A program made the position numbers and the translations under genes. A stretch of 25,961 nucleotides of DNA, from NCBI GenBank assembly GCA_018702715.1, contig JABIYQ010000542.1, positions 1-25,961 of the forward strand. The letters run 5' to 3'. The notes beneath the pieces are model-generated. The model saw only the letters and a list, made by a program, of their open reading frames with translations. It was not told the DNA's origin and searched no databases. Source of the stretch: Desulfobacula sp. (GTDB lineage: Bacteria; Desulfobacterota; Desulfobacteria; Desulfobacterales; Desulfobacteraceae). Positions 6,735-14,141 of this stretch are shown here, one piece after another. Positions within the stretch are counted from its first letter, which is position 1; every line of letters begins with the position of its first letter.

Positions 6735-8426
6735 TTAAATAAACCCTTTTTGATTGATATAGAGAAGAACTTCCTGGGCGGCTTCTTCCGGTGTAAGGCT
6801 TGTGGTATCGATTTTAAGTTCAGGGTTGGTCGGGTCTTCATAGGGGTCATCCACGCCTGTGAAACCTTTTAAAAGGCCTGCCCTGGCCTTAGCATACATT
6901 CCTTTTCTGTCTCTTTTTTCACATTCTGATATGGGAGTTGCAACATGGATTTCAAAAAAACCGCCATGTGCTTCTATGGATTCTCTGATCTGAGTTCGTG
7001 TTTTTTCATAAGGTGCTATGGGTGCGCAGATGGCTATCCCTCTGTTTTTTGTAATTTCCGCGGCTACAAAACCAATCCTTTTTACATTTATATCCCTGTG
7101 TTCTTTTGAAAAATTGAGTTCAGAAGAAAGATTTCTTCTGACAATATCGCCATCAAGAAGGGTGACAGGCCTTGTCCCGATTTCAAGAAATTTTGAATAA
7201 AGAATATTGGCGATTGTGGATTTGCCAGCTCCGGATAGTCCAGTACAAAATATAGTAAGTCCCTGTTTTAAGGGGGGGGGGTAGGATTTTTTAAGTTCAT
7301 TGATAACTTCAGGAAAAGTGGCCCAGTCCGGAACTTTTTTGCCGGACCGGATTCTTTTCTGGATATCGGTTCCGGTAAAAGAAATCGTGTTTGTGTTTTT
7401 GGGAACACTGGATGCAATTTTGTATTCGTCCTCAAATGGAAGATATACCATCTCTTCAAATGTGACGGTTTCAACACCAATCTCTTTAATTACATTGCGA
7501 GTAAGTTTCATTGCTTCATCATATTTATAGAAAGGCTTATTGCTGACGCCATTGCCAGGGGAAGCATGATCATGGCCAATGACAAAATGGGTGCAGCCAA
7601 AATTTTTTCCGATAATCATGTGAAGGATAGCTTCTCTTGGTCCAGCCATTCTCATGGCCAAGGGAAGTAGATTTAAAACATAAGAGTCTGGTGGATAGTG
7701 GGCAGCGATTTTTTGGTAACAGCGCATACGGGTGAAATGATCAAAGTCGCCTGGCCTTGTGACTCCAGCAATAGGTAAAAGGAGGAGATTTGCTTTGGCT
7801 TTTTGCATGGCCTGGATGGTCATTTCGAATTGGGGTCTATGAATTGGCTGTCTGGTCTGGAATCCTACGATTCGTTTCCATCCAAGTTTAGAAAATATTT
7901 TTTTAACTTCATCAGGTGTGTTTCTGATTTGTTTGAAATCAGGATGAATGGGAAGGTTCAGAGCTTGAACTTTACCACCAATATAGAATTTTTCAGATTT
8001 GTTGTAGAGGTAATCAACACCGGGGTGTGATTTGTCCTGAGTACCATAAATGGCCAAGGCTTCTTTTTCAATATCCAAAGGCCAGATGTCTTCAATATTC
8101 ATTATTCCGAGAAGGAAACCTTCAGGATCTCTTAATGCGACAGATTGACCTATTTCAATGCTGGCGGCCAGGCTTTGTGGGATATCCAGACAGATGGGAA
8201 CAGGCCAAAGCGCACCTTTTTCGAGGCGCATGCGATCCAGAACAGACTCATAATCGATTTTTTTCATAAATCCATTTAAAGGTGAAAAAACGCCAGTTGT
8301 AAGTAATTCAAAGTCACAGATTTGCCGATCATTTAGAATTACATCCGGCATGGAAGATGACAGCTTTTTAAACATAATTTGTTGTTTTTTTGAAATAACA
8401 AGATTTACCAATTTGTTCGAATCCAT
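6735..8426 (-). CDS. sat-cysC: Bifunctional ATP sulfurylase / APS kinase
   Basis: A 563-residue fusion making PAPS from sulfate and ATP. Residues 1 to about 375 are ATP sulfurylase with QTRQPIHR (190-197, family QTRNPxHR) and HDHASPG (285-291). Residues about 388-563 are APS kinase with Walker A GLSGAGKST (396-404) and DGD (425-427). The linker contains three prolines coded by an uninterrupted run of ten C (7272-7281 on the given strand), a slippage-prone site. Dissimilatory sulfate reducers normally use a separate stand-alone Sat for respiration. A fusion leading the gmd-rfbB-fcl operon more likely supplies PAPS for sulfation or assimilation, which is inference. The ATG is preceded by AAAAGG about 9 nt upstream, and a palindrome lies in the leader. 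No sulfotransferase is seen in the window. Confidence 0.95.
   Translation of the reverse strand: MDSNKLVNLVISKKQQIMFKKLSSSMPDVILNDRQICDFELLTTGVFSPLNGFMKKIDYESVLDRMRLEKGALWPVPICLDIPQSLAASIEIGQSVALRDPEGFLLGIMNIEDIWPLDIEKEALAIYGTQDKSHPGVDYLYNKSEKFYIGGKVQALNLPIHPDFKQIRNTPDEVKKIFSKLGWKRIVGFQTRQPIHRPQFEMTIQAMQKAKANLLLLPIAGVTRPGDFDHFTRMRCYQKIAAHYPPDSYVLNLLPLAMRMAGPREAILHMIIGKNFGCTHFVIGHDHASPGNGVSNKPFYKYDEAMKLTRNVIKEIGVETVTFEEMVYLPFEDEYKIASSVPKNTNTISFTGTDIQKRIRSGKKVPDWATFPEVINELKKSYPPPLKQGLTIFCTGLSGAGKSTIANILYSKFLEIGTRPVTLLDGDIVRRNLSSELNFSKEHRDINVKRIGFVAAEITKNRGIAICAPIAPYEKTRTQIRESIEAHGGFFEIHVATPISECEKRDRKGMYAKARAGLLKGFTGVDDPYEDPTNPELKIDTTSLTPEEAAQEVLLYINQKGFI
7272..7281 (-). repeat. Ten-C homopolymer in the sat-cysC linker
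   Basis: Ten consecutive G on the given strand read as C10 in the gene, encoding the end of Y382 and P383-P385 between the two enzyme domains. Hand translation shows that nine C would read straight into a TAA stop. Eleven C would read about 28 off-frame codons, then TGA, before most of the kinase. Either change leaves the ATP sulfurylase domain and removes the APS kinase. Confidence 0.9.
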
Positions 8427-8467
8427 AAATTCAAGCCTTTTGTAGTTATTTCTGGAAAAATGTTGTA

Positions 8468-8504
8468 TGAATTTGAAAATTCAAAGAAAGCTCCTTGCTG
8501 TCAA
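8468..8504 (-). promoter_or_regulatory. Possible sat-cysC promoter and palindromic operator
   Basis: On the minus strand, TTGACA (8504-8499) is a perfect -35 hexamer, but the -10 at the right spacing is only AATTTT-like. Just downstream, 8468-8483 is a palindrome of two 7-bp arms (TGAATTT / AAATTCA) with a 2-bp centre. Both lie in the 248-bp gap before sat-cysC. The hexamer is seen directly; promoter function is inferred. Confidence 0.35.
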
Positions 8505-8674
8505 TTACAAAGCATTTAGACCTTAACACAGATTGCTATATTTCATTTCATGGCCAACCAATGTGCCACGATTAGTTTTTGTAAAGTTTAATTCTAATAA
8601 ACTGAATCTTTTTATTAATTTTATCAGTTTTATTTAGAAAAAGCCTTAGTTATTTAAATTAAAAGCAACTGATA

Positions 8675-9079
8675 TTATTCTTTTGCATTTTTCCAGGCTT
8701 GGGAAAGTCTTCTTTTAATGTAATTAATTTCATCCTGGTCATATTCATACAGGTCAAAGCAATACCCGTCTTCTCCCATCAGGCCTTCAGGAATCAATTC
8801 TCCGGCATTATCAGGATCAGTTATCATCTCTTTATAAAAACAGACAGACAACCATCTTTCTTCTGGATCATCATCAATAACATCCACCATGGCAAAAAGA
8901 GAACGATTTTTCTGGTTGTTATGCCTGGGGCGTAAAGAAAAACTTACTTTTGGCCGGGCCTTGAATTCCAGAGTGGTATCTTCAAACGTTTTTAGGTGTT
9001 CGTAAATTTGAGTAAAGGCCAGTTTCGTTTTTGTCGGGGTGTCTTTCCAAGTGTTTATAAATTTTTCAAGTGTTTCCAT
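8675..9079 (-). CDS. Hypothetical acidic protein, 134 residues
   Basis: I do not recognise this protein. It is soluble-looking, with no signal peptide or membrane segment. An N-terminal helical part (about 1-40) is followed by a region rich in alternating hydrophobic residues (KVSFSLRPRH, SLFAMVDVIDDD, WLSVCFYKEM) that looks like a beta sheet. An acidic C-terminal part ends in a basic helix. It starts 4 nt after the moaB stop, behind a GGGAA-like site, so it is probably co-transcribed with pyrR and moaB. That position hints at, but does not show, a link to cofactor or nucleotide metabolism. Confidence 0.75.
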   Translation of the reverse strand: METLEKFINTWKDTPTKTKLAFTQIYEHLKTFEDTTLEFKARPKVSFSLRPRHNNQKNRSLFAMVDVIDDDPEERWLSVCFYKEMITDPDNAGELIPEGLMGEDGYCFDLYEYDQDEINYIKRRLSQAWKNAKE

Positions 9080-9083
9080 CTTT

Positions 9084-9587
9084 CTATTCCCTTATATGCT
9101 TTAAAAGGTGCCCAAGTTCTGGAAATATCAATGCATTGCAGGCAAGTTTGCAGGCATTGATGCTGCCGGGCATGCAGAATATCATAGTGTTTTTGATGAT
9201 TCCAGCCGTAGCCCGGGAGAGAATAGCGGCGGAATCGATTTCTTCAAAGCTTAACTGGGCGAAAAGAGTACCAAAGGCGGTGAGTTCTTTTTCAAACATG
9301 GGTTTGACAGCTTCAATAGTAACATCTTTGGGGCTTATACCCGTTCCCCCCGTCATGATGATGGCATCGGGGCAGATTTTTTGAGTTACATGCAAGGTCA
9401 ATTCTTTAATGGCTGCAACATCATCGGTAACTACCTGATGAATCACTACTTCATGTCCTTCTTTATTCGCCTGTTTTTTTATCCAGATGCCGGATTTGTC
9501 ATCAGCCAATCCCCTTGTAGTTGAAACTGAAATCACTGCAATTTTAATATCATCCGGTACGTTTTTTTTATGTAAAAGTGTGCTCAT
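9084..9587 (-). CDS. moaB: Molybdenum cofactor protein, MoaB/MogA family
   Basis: A 167-residue molybdopterin-binding-fold protein. In E. coli, MogA adenylylates molybdopterin before molybdate insertion; MoaB is its close paralogue, and in organisms without MogA a MoaB does that job. The diagnostic TGGTGISPKD (79-88) is followed by conserved acidic residues, and MPGS near the C-terminus is the second family signature. Start ATG 9587 has AGGA about 8 nt upstream, inside the end of pyrR, whose stop is 3 nt away. The mobA-moaE-moaC genes lie across the divergent promoter region, so the molybdopterin genes are split over both strands. Confidence 0.93.
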   Translation of the reverse strand: MSTLLHKKNVPDDIKIAVISVSTTRGLADDKSGIWIKKQANKEGHEVVIHQVVTDDVAAIKELTLHVTQKICPDAIIMTGGTGISPKDVTIEAVKPMFEKELTAFGTLFAQLSFEEIDSAAILSRATAGIIKNTMIFCMPGSINACKLACNALIFPELGHLLKHIRE

Positions 9588-9590
9588 ATC

Positions 9591-10127
9591 TTAATCCTGT
9601 TCTATGTAAACCCTGTCTTTTTTGTCATATTCAGCCACAAGTACGTTGATCATATCATCGTGTTCTGTGTTGATGGATAACCCTTTGTAATCAGCCTGGA
9701 TGGGAAGTTCCCTGTGTTCCCTGTCAATCAATATGGCAAGCTCAATACGGGAAGGTCTGCCAAAATCCATTAAGGCATCCATGGCAGCCCTGATGGTTCT
9801 GCCGGTAAACAGTACGTCATCCACAAGTATTATGTCCATGTCGTCCACACAAAAAGGAATATTGGACGGTCTTACAATGGGCTGGTGACTGATTTTTGTC
9901 CAGTCATCCCTGTACATATTTATATCCATACTTCCAACAGGAAGGGTTACATGTTCTATTTTTCGGATCTGGACCGCCAGTCTTTTGGCAAGAAAATCTC
10001 CCCGTGTCTGGATTCCGACAAGGGCAAGGTTTTTTGTCCCTTTGTGCTTTTCTATGATTTCATGGGACATCCTTGTTATGATCCGTTTGAAATCCTCATC
10101 GGTCAGGATGGTTTTTTTCTTTTTCAT
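9591..10127 (-). CDS. pyrR: Bifunctional PyrR (pyrimidine regulator / UPRTase)
   Basis: A 178-residue phosphoribosyltransferase-fold protein. PyrR proteins convert uracil and PRPP to UMP, and in many bacteria bind pyr mRNA to control attenuation. The PRPP loop is VDDVLFTGRTIRAA (102-115), with the typical SMDINMYRDD segment (66-75). ATG 10127 is preceded by GGAAGG. It is first in the minus-strand operon with moaB and the 134-residue gene. No pyr biosynthetic gene is nearby, so whether it regulates RNA in this organism cannot be judged. A candidate minus-strand promoter, TTGCCC then TAAAGA with 17-bp spacing, lies between 10160 and 10195. Confidence 0.94.
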   Translation of the reverse strand: MKKKKTILTDEDFKRIITRMSHEIIEKHKGTKNLALVGIQTRGDFLAKRLAVQIRKIEHVTLPVGSMDINMYRDDWTKISHQPIVRPSNIPFCVDDMDIILVDDVLFTGRTIRAAMDALMDFGRPSRIELAILIDREHRELPIQADYKGLSINTEHDDMINVLVAEYDKKDRVYIEQD

Positions 10128-10198
10128 ATAACGGCCTTCCCTTGATTTATTGTAGTCTTAGAATCTTTATCATCTTTTTTTATAGCGGGCAACACCTT

Positions 10199-10226
10199 GA
10201 TTTTAAGTTTGAGATTTTAAGTTTGA
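10199..10226. repeat. 14-bp perfect tandem repeat in the divergent region
   Basis: The unit GATTTTAAGTTTGA occurs twice head to tail (10199-10212 and 10213-10226). The second copy begins inside the proposed -35 hexamer of the mobA promoter, and the repeat stretches from upstream of the -35 into the spacer. It could be a pair of regulator half-sites or a slippage duplication. Confidence 0.8.
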
Positions 10227-10237
10227 CTTGCTATAAT
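10209..10237 (+). promoter_or_regulatory. Sigma-70-type promoter for mobA operon
   Basis: TTGAGA (10209-10214) and a perfect TATAAT (10232-10237) are separated by 17 bp. Transcription would start near 10244, about 35 nt before the mobA ATG. TTGACT at 10223 is too close to serve as the -35 for this -10. Confidence 0.65.
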
Positions 10238-10278
10238 CAGTGAAGGATACAAATTTATTTTTAGCAGGACAGGTGTGA

Positions 10279-10890
10279 ATGAAATTTGACTGTACAGGTG
10301 TGATACTGGCCGGCGGGAAAAACAGCAGACTTCCAGGTGAAAAAAAAGCGTTTCGAAAGATTGGGGATGAGATGATTCTTGAAACCATTTATGAATTATT
10401 CTCAAGCCTGTTTAAAGAAGTTATTATCGTGGTAAACGAGCCCAGGGAGTTTGCCGGCTGGGATATGACGGTGGTGACGGATATTATCCCGTCTAAGTGT
10501 GCGCTGGCAGGCCTTCATTCAGGACTCTTTTATGCTTCCTATCCCTACGCCTATGTAACAGCCTGTGATACCCCTTTTGTCAAACGATCGGTTGTGGAAT
10601 ATATTGTGGGCAGCATTAAATCTGGGTATGAAGTGATAATTCCTAGAACAGACGACGGTCTTGAACCTTTATATGCCGCATATTCAAAGGCATGTATTCC
10701 CTTGATAGAGAAGAGTCTTGAAAATAATATATTCATGATTAAAAAATTTTTCAGGAAAAAGAAGGTTCTTGAGATCCCAGTAGATAAATTGAAACTGCTG
10801 GATCCTGAGATGCGCTTTATCTTCAATGTAAACACACCACAAGATTTTGAAAAAGCGAAAACAATGGCAAATCTAAAAAATACTGAATAA
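10279..10890 (+). CDS. mobA: Molybdenum cofactor guanylyltransferase, MobA-like
   Basis: A 203-residue nucleotidyltransferase that links GMP to molybdopterin to make the guanine dinucleotide (MGD) form used by DMSO-reductase-family enzymes such as formate dehydrogenases. The N-terminal signature LAGGKNSR (10-17) is followed by a conserved lysine in EKKAF (K23/K24). The metal-binding motif is CDTPF (D97), and the C-terminal NVNTPQDFEKA is also typical. The usual RMG of the nucleotide loop reads RLPG here. It is first in the plus-strand series with moaE, moaC, rmuC and mltA, directly behind a good promoter. Confidence 0.9.
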   Translation: MKFDCTGVILAGGKNSRLPGEKKAFRKIGDEMILETIYELFSSLFKEVIIVVNEPREFAGWDMTVVTDIIPSKCALAGLHSGLFYASYPYAYVTACDTPFVKRSVVEYIVGSIKSGYEVIIPRTDDGLEPLYAAYSKACIPLIEKSLENNIFMIKKFFRKKKVLEIPVDKLKLLDPEMRFIFNVNTPQDFEKAKTMANLKNTE

Positions 10891-10900
10891 GGAGTGAGAA

Positions 10901-11266
10901 ATGGATATTAAAATTTTGATGGATCAGATAAAGCAACATCCAGATTACCATAAGGCAGGTATGATTTTATGTCATAATGGTGTTGTCAGGGCAACATCCA
11001 GGGAAGGCGAAAAAGTGACCGGCCTTGAAATTGTTGTTGATCATAAAAGGCTGAATCAGATTCTAATGGAACAAAAGAAAAAACCGGGCATTATTGATAT
11101 TCTTATACATATCAATGAAGGCGAAACCCTTGCCGTGGGAGATGATGTGATGTTCCTTGTGGTTGCCGGGGATATCCGGGAGAATGTAATTCAAACATTA
11201 ACCGATACCTTGAATATGGTTAAGGCTGAAGTGACCAGCAAAACACAATATTTTGCTGAAAGGTAA
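10901..11266 (+). CDS. moaE: MoaE-family protein (molybdopterin synthase large subunit)
   Basis: A 121-residue protein with the MoaE fold pattern: G-x-x-x-x-x-G-V-VR (20-30), a middle strand with IHINEGE-L-VGDDVMFLVVAG, and a helix near the C-terminus. MoaE with thiolated MoaD converts cyclic pyranopterin monophosphate to molybdopterin. The C-terminal active-site segment is diverged: the family pattern with two lysines seven apart and a Trp (K-T-R-A-P-F-W-K) reads K-A-E-V-T-S-K here. No moaD is in the window. Placement 10 nt after mobA and 5 nt before moaC supports the cofactor role, but activity is uncertain. Confidence 0.8.
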   Translation: MDIKILMDQIKQHPDYHKAGMILCHNGVVRATSREGEKVTGLEIVVDHKRLNQILMEQKKKPGIIDILIHINEGETLAVGDDVMFLVVAGDIRENVIQTLTDTLNMVKAEVTSKTQYFAER

Positions 11267-11271
11267 TAAAG

Positions 11272-11748
11272 ATGACAGATTTTACACATCTTGACAAGGA
11301 CGGCAGGGTTAGAATGGTGGATGTCGGAGATAAGTCCCGAACAAAAAGAGTTGCAATTGTTGCAGGTAAAATCTCAATGGAACCGGATACACTTGCCAGG
11401 ATCATGGATGAAAAAGTGAAAAAGGGGAATGTCCTTGAAACAGCAAGAATTGCAGGTGTCATGGCCGCAAAGAGAACCTCGGATCTGATCCCAATGTGTC
11501 ATCCGCTAAATATAAGTCATGCAAGGGTCGATTTTTCATTTGATGTTAAAAATCATGCCATAGATATTGAGGCAGAAGTTTCATTGACCGGTAAAACCGG
11601 AGTGGAAATGGAAGCTTTGACAGCAGTTTCAGTTGCGGCTTTAACCATCTATGACATGTGTAAGTCCTATGACAGGGCCATGAGAATATCAGATATATAT
11701 TTGAAATCCAAATCAGGGGGCAAAAGCGGAACATATACTGCAAAATAA
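11272..11748 (+). CDS. moaC: Cyclic pyranopterin monophosphate synthase MoaC
   Basis: Catalyses the second half of the first molybdopterin step, rearranging the MoaA product (3',8-cyclo-GTP) to cyclic pyranopterin monophosphate. The 158 residues are typical of the family. Signatures include IPMCHPLN (73-80), GKTGVEMEALTAVSVAAL (107-124) and YDMCK (127-131), whose D128 and K131 match the catalytic residues of E. coli MoaC even in numbering. The tail ends in KSGGKSG, as is usual. The start lies 5 nt after moaE, and moaA is not in this window. Confidence 0.97.
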   Translation: MTDFTHLDKDGRVRMVDVGDKSRTKRVAIVAGKISMEPDTLARIMDEKVKKGNVLETARIAGVMAAKRTSDLIPMCHPLNISHARVDFSFDVKNHAIDIEAEVSLTGKTGVEMEALTAVSVAALTIYDMCKSYDRAMRISDIYLKSKSGGKSGTYTAK

Positions 11749-11749
11749 T

Positions 11750-12922
11750 ATGTCCACTCTTGAAAATCTGGCATATATAGGGATCGGTTTTTTTGTCGGG
11801 GTTTTTGTCTGCAGTATCCTTGCAAGGTCAGGGCTTTTGTTTTTTTCGAAAAAGCTTAAAACATTGTCACATGAAGCACTGTTTGATAATTCAACCCGGT
11901 TCATGGAGCTTGCAGATAAATATTTTTCAACCTATGTGAAAGAAGCTAAAAAAGATTTTGATATCAAGGGAAATGATATTTTAAAAACAATTGATCCTGT
12001 GAGAAAGACCCTTGATCAATATGAAGCTCATCTCAATACCATGGAAAAAGATCGGGAAAAGGCCTATGGTTCCATTACTGAAAAACTTTTGGAAATGGGG
12101 AAAAATCAGACCCTTCTTCATGTTGAAACAGGAAATCTTGTCAAGGCATTAAGGGTTCCCCACGTCAGGGGACGGTGGGGAGAAATTACCTTAAAACGGG
12201 TTGCGGAGCTTGCAGGCATGACAGAGTACTGCGATTTTGAAGAACAGCTTTCGTCCGGGGCAGGAAAAGGGTCAATCCGTCCTGATATGGTGGTCACCCT
12301 GCCTGAAAATCGCAAAATTATTATTGATTCAAAGGTTCCCCTGATGGCCTATCTGGATGCGCTTGAAGCTTCAAACGAAACAGAAAGAAAAGAACGAATG
12401 AAAGATCATGGCCGGCAGGTGCTGAAACATATTTTAAACCTGTCATCCAAGAATTATTTTCAACAGATTTCTCCCACCCCTGAATTTGTGGTATTGTTCA
12501 TCCCGGGAGAAAATTTTTTTTCTGCTGCCTTAACTATACAGCCGGACTTGATTGAAAAGGGCATAGAAAAAGGAGTGATCCTTGCCACTCCCACAACACT
12601 GATAGCTCTTTTAAAGGCGGTTTCCTATTCCTGGAAACAAAAAAAGGCCTATGAAAATGCTGAAGAAATCAGAAACCTTGGGGTGGAACTTTTTTCAAGG
12701 CTTTGCAGTGTAACCGATAGTATCAACCACCTTGGAAAGGATATTGAAAAGTGTGCGGCAACCTATAACAGGGCTGTGGGTACAATGGAGAAAAGGGTTA
12801 TGTCTACTGCAAAAAAATTGAAAATCCTTGAAGTGTCTTCTGGGCCAATAGATGATTTGCACAAGATAGAGGATTCAAAAATAATGACTAAAGAATTTAA
12901 CAAGCTGCGTCAAAATGATTAA
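11750..12922 (+). CDS. rmuC: RmuC-family protein
   Basis: A 390-residue RmuC homologue. RmuC proteins limit DNA inversions and have a restriction-endonuclease-like core; their exact activity is poorly known. An N-terminal membrane helix (about 7-27) is followed by a helical, probably coiled-coil segment (40-130). The RmuC core has RGRWGE (140-145), RPDM (177-180) and DSKVPL (193-198), the D and x-K residues of the nuclease-like site. It begins 1 nt after moaC and overlaps mltA by 8 nt, so it is co-transcribed with the molybdopterin genes although no functional link is evident. Confidence 0.93.
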   Translation: MSTLENLAYIGIGFFVGVFVCSILARSGLLFFSKKLKTLSHEALFDNSTRFMELADKYFSTYVKEAKKDFDIKGNDILKTIDPVRKTLDQYEAHLNTMEKDREKAYGSITEKLLEMGKNQTLLHVETGNLVKALRVPHVRGRWGEITLKRVAELAGMTEYCDFEEQLSSGAGKGSIRPDMVVTLPENRKIIIDSKVPLMAYLDALEASNETERKERMKDHGRQVLKHILNLSSKNYFQQISPTPEFVVLFIPGENFFSAALTIQPDLIEKGIEKGVILATPTTLIALLKAVSYSWKQKKAYENAEEIRNLGVELFSRLCSVTDSINHLGKDIEKCAATYNRAVGTMEKRVMSTAKKLKILEVSSGPIDDLHKIEDSKIMTKEFNKLRQND

Positions 12923-14138
12923 TAAAATCTCGTTGAAACACATTTGGATTTTTGGGATTGTGATCATGGCTTGTTTACTAAGTGGATGCTATCCCTGGAT
13001 CAAAAAAGATACCCTATTTTTTGAATCTTTGAAAAAACTTGACCCTAAAGCCTATCCTTTGTTTGCAGACAATAGTGAATTTCAGGATTTATCAGCTTCC
13101 ATTGATAAAAGTCTTTTGTATTTTAATAAGGTCCCTTTGAAAAGAAAATATCATTATGGAAAAGATAGTTACACTGCAGGCCAAATGATTTTGTCTTTGG
13201 AAACCTTTAAGACCTTTTTGGAAAACAAACCTTCTGCCAAAGCGTTAAATGAGTTTATTAAATCCGATTTTCTTGTTTATAAAGCAAGGGGAAACGAGGA
13301 TGGAAAGGTCCTTTTTACCGGTTATTTTGAACCGGTTTTTAAAGGTGGCATTGAAAAGAGTGCACAATTTTCACATCCGGTTTATTCCAGACCGCATGAT
13401 TTGTTGGAAATTGAGTTGTCCAAATTTTCCGATAAATACAAGGGACACAAACGGATGATGGCAAGGGTTAATAATTCAAAGCAGGTCGTGCCTTATTATT
13501 CAAGGAAGCAAATTAATGCCATGAAGGATTTTCATATTAGATCCAAGCCTGTTGTATGGCTTAAAAGTCGGATAGATCGGTTTTTTTTGGAAATCCAGGG
13601 GTCCGGACGAATTGATCTGGGTCAGGGGGACTTGTTAAGAGTTCACTATGCCGCAACCAATGGAAACGAATACCGATCCATTGGGCGGTATCTGATCAAT
13701 AAAAATGAGGTTTTAAAAACAAATATGTCCATGCAGGCCATAAGAACCTGGCTTGAAAAGCACCCTGAAAGAATGGATGAAGTCTTGCATCACAATGATA
13801 GTTTTGTATTTTTTAAAAAAGAAGAAGGTGGGCCCTATGGCAGTCTTGGCGTTGAAGTAACTGCACTTAGATCCATTGCAACAGACAGTAGATTATTTCC
13901 TAAAGGAGCATTGTGCTTTATGCAGACCCAATTGCCTGATAAAAAAAGCAGCCCTTCTTTAAAGAGATGGGAAAAGGTCTCTTTTTTTGTATTAAATCAG
14001 GATACAGGTGGTGCCATTAAAGGCCCTGCAAGGGCGGATCTTTTTTGTGGGAACGGCGATTACGCCCGGTTTGCCGCAGGCCATATGAATAAATATGGAA
14101 AGTTATTTTTTCTTGTTTTAAAGTCTGACCGGAAATAA
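12915..14138 (+). CDS. mltA: Membrane-bound lytic murein transglycosylase A
   Basis: A lipoprotein enzyme that cleaves peptidoglycan glycan strands with formation of 1,6-anhydro-muramic acid. The 407 residues begin with a lipoprotein signal peptide and lipobox LSGC (Cys25). The MltA domain follows (TGYFEP near 134; FFLEIQGSGR and GDLLRVHYAA in the middle). The C-terminal 3D domain has DTGGAIKGPARADLF (363-377), carrying the conserved aspartates D363 and D375. It is last in the mobA operon and ends 3 nt from the convergent tupC. Length is typical and I see no defects. Confidence 0.94.
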   Translation: MINKISLKHIWIFGIVIMACLLSGCYPWIKKDTLFFESLKKLDPKAYPLFADNSEFQDLSASIDKSLLYFNKVPLKRKYHYGKDSYTAGQMILSLETFKTFLENKPSAKALNEFIKSDFLVYKARGNEDGKVLFTGYFEPVFKGGIEKSAQFSHPVYSRPHDLLEIELSKFSDKYKGHKRMMARVNNSKQVVPYYSRKQINAMKDFHIRSKPVVWLKSRIDRFFLEIQGSGRIDLGQGDLLRVHYAATNGNEYRSIGRYLINKNEVLKTNMSMQAIRTWLEKHPERMDEVLHHNDSFVFFKKEEGGPYGSLGVEVTALRSIATDSRLFPKGALCFMQTQLPDKKSSPSLKRWEKVSFFVLNQDTGGAIKGPARADLFCGNGDYARFAAGHMNKYGKLFFLVLKSDRK

Positions 14139-14141
14139 TCT

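Noticed and set aside
8427..8674. Checked the largest gap (248 bp) for a small gene, riboswitch or small RNA.
   Set aside because: No convincing small coding frame or structured leader was seen; it holds at most a promoter and a palindrome upstream of sat-cysC.
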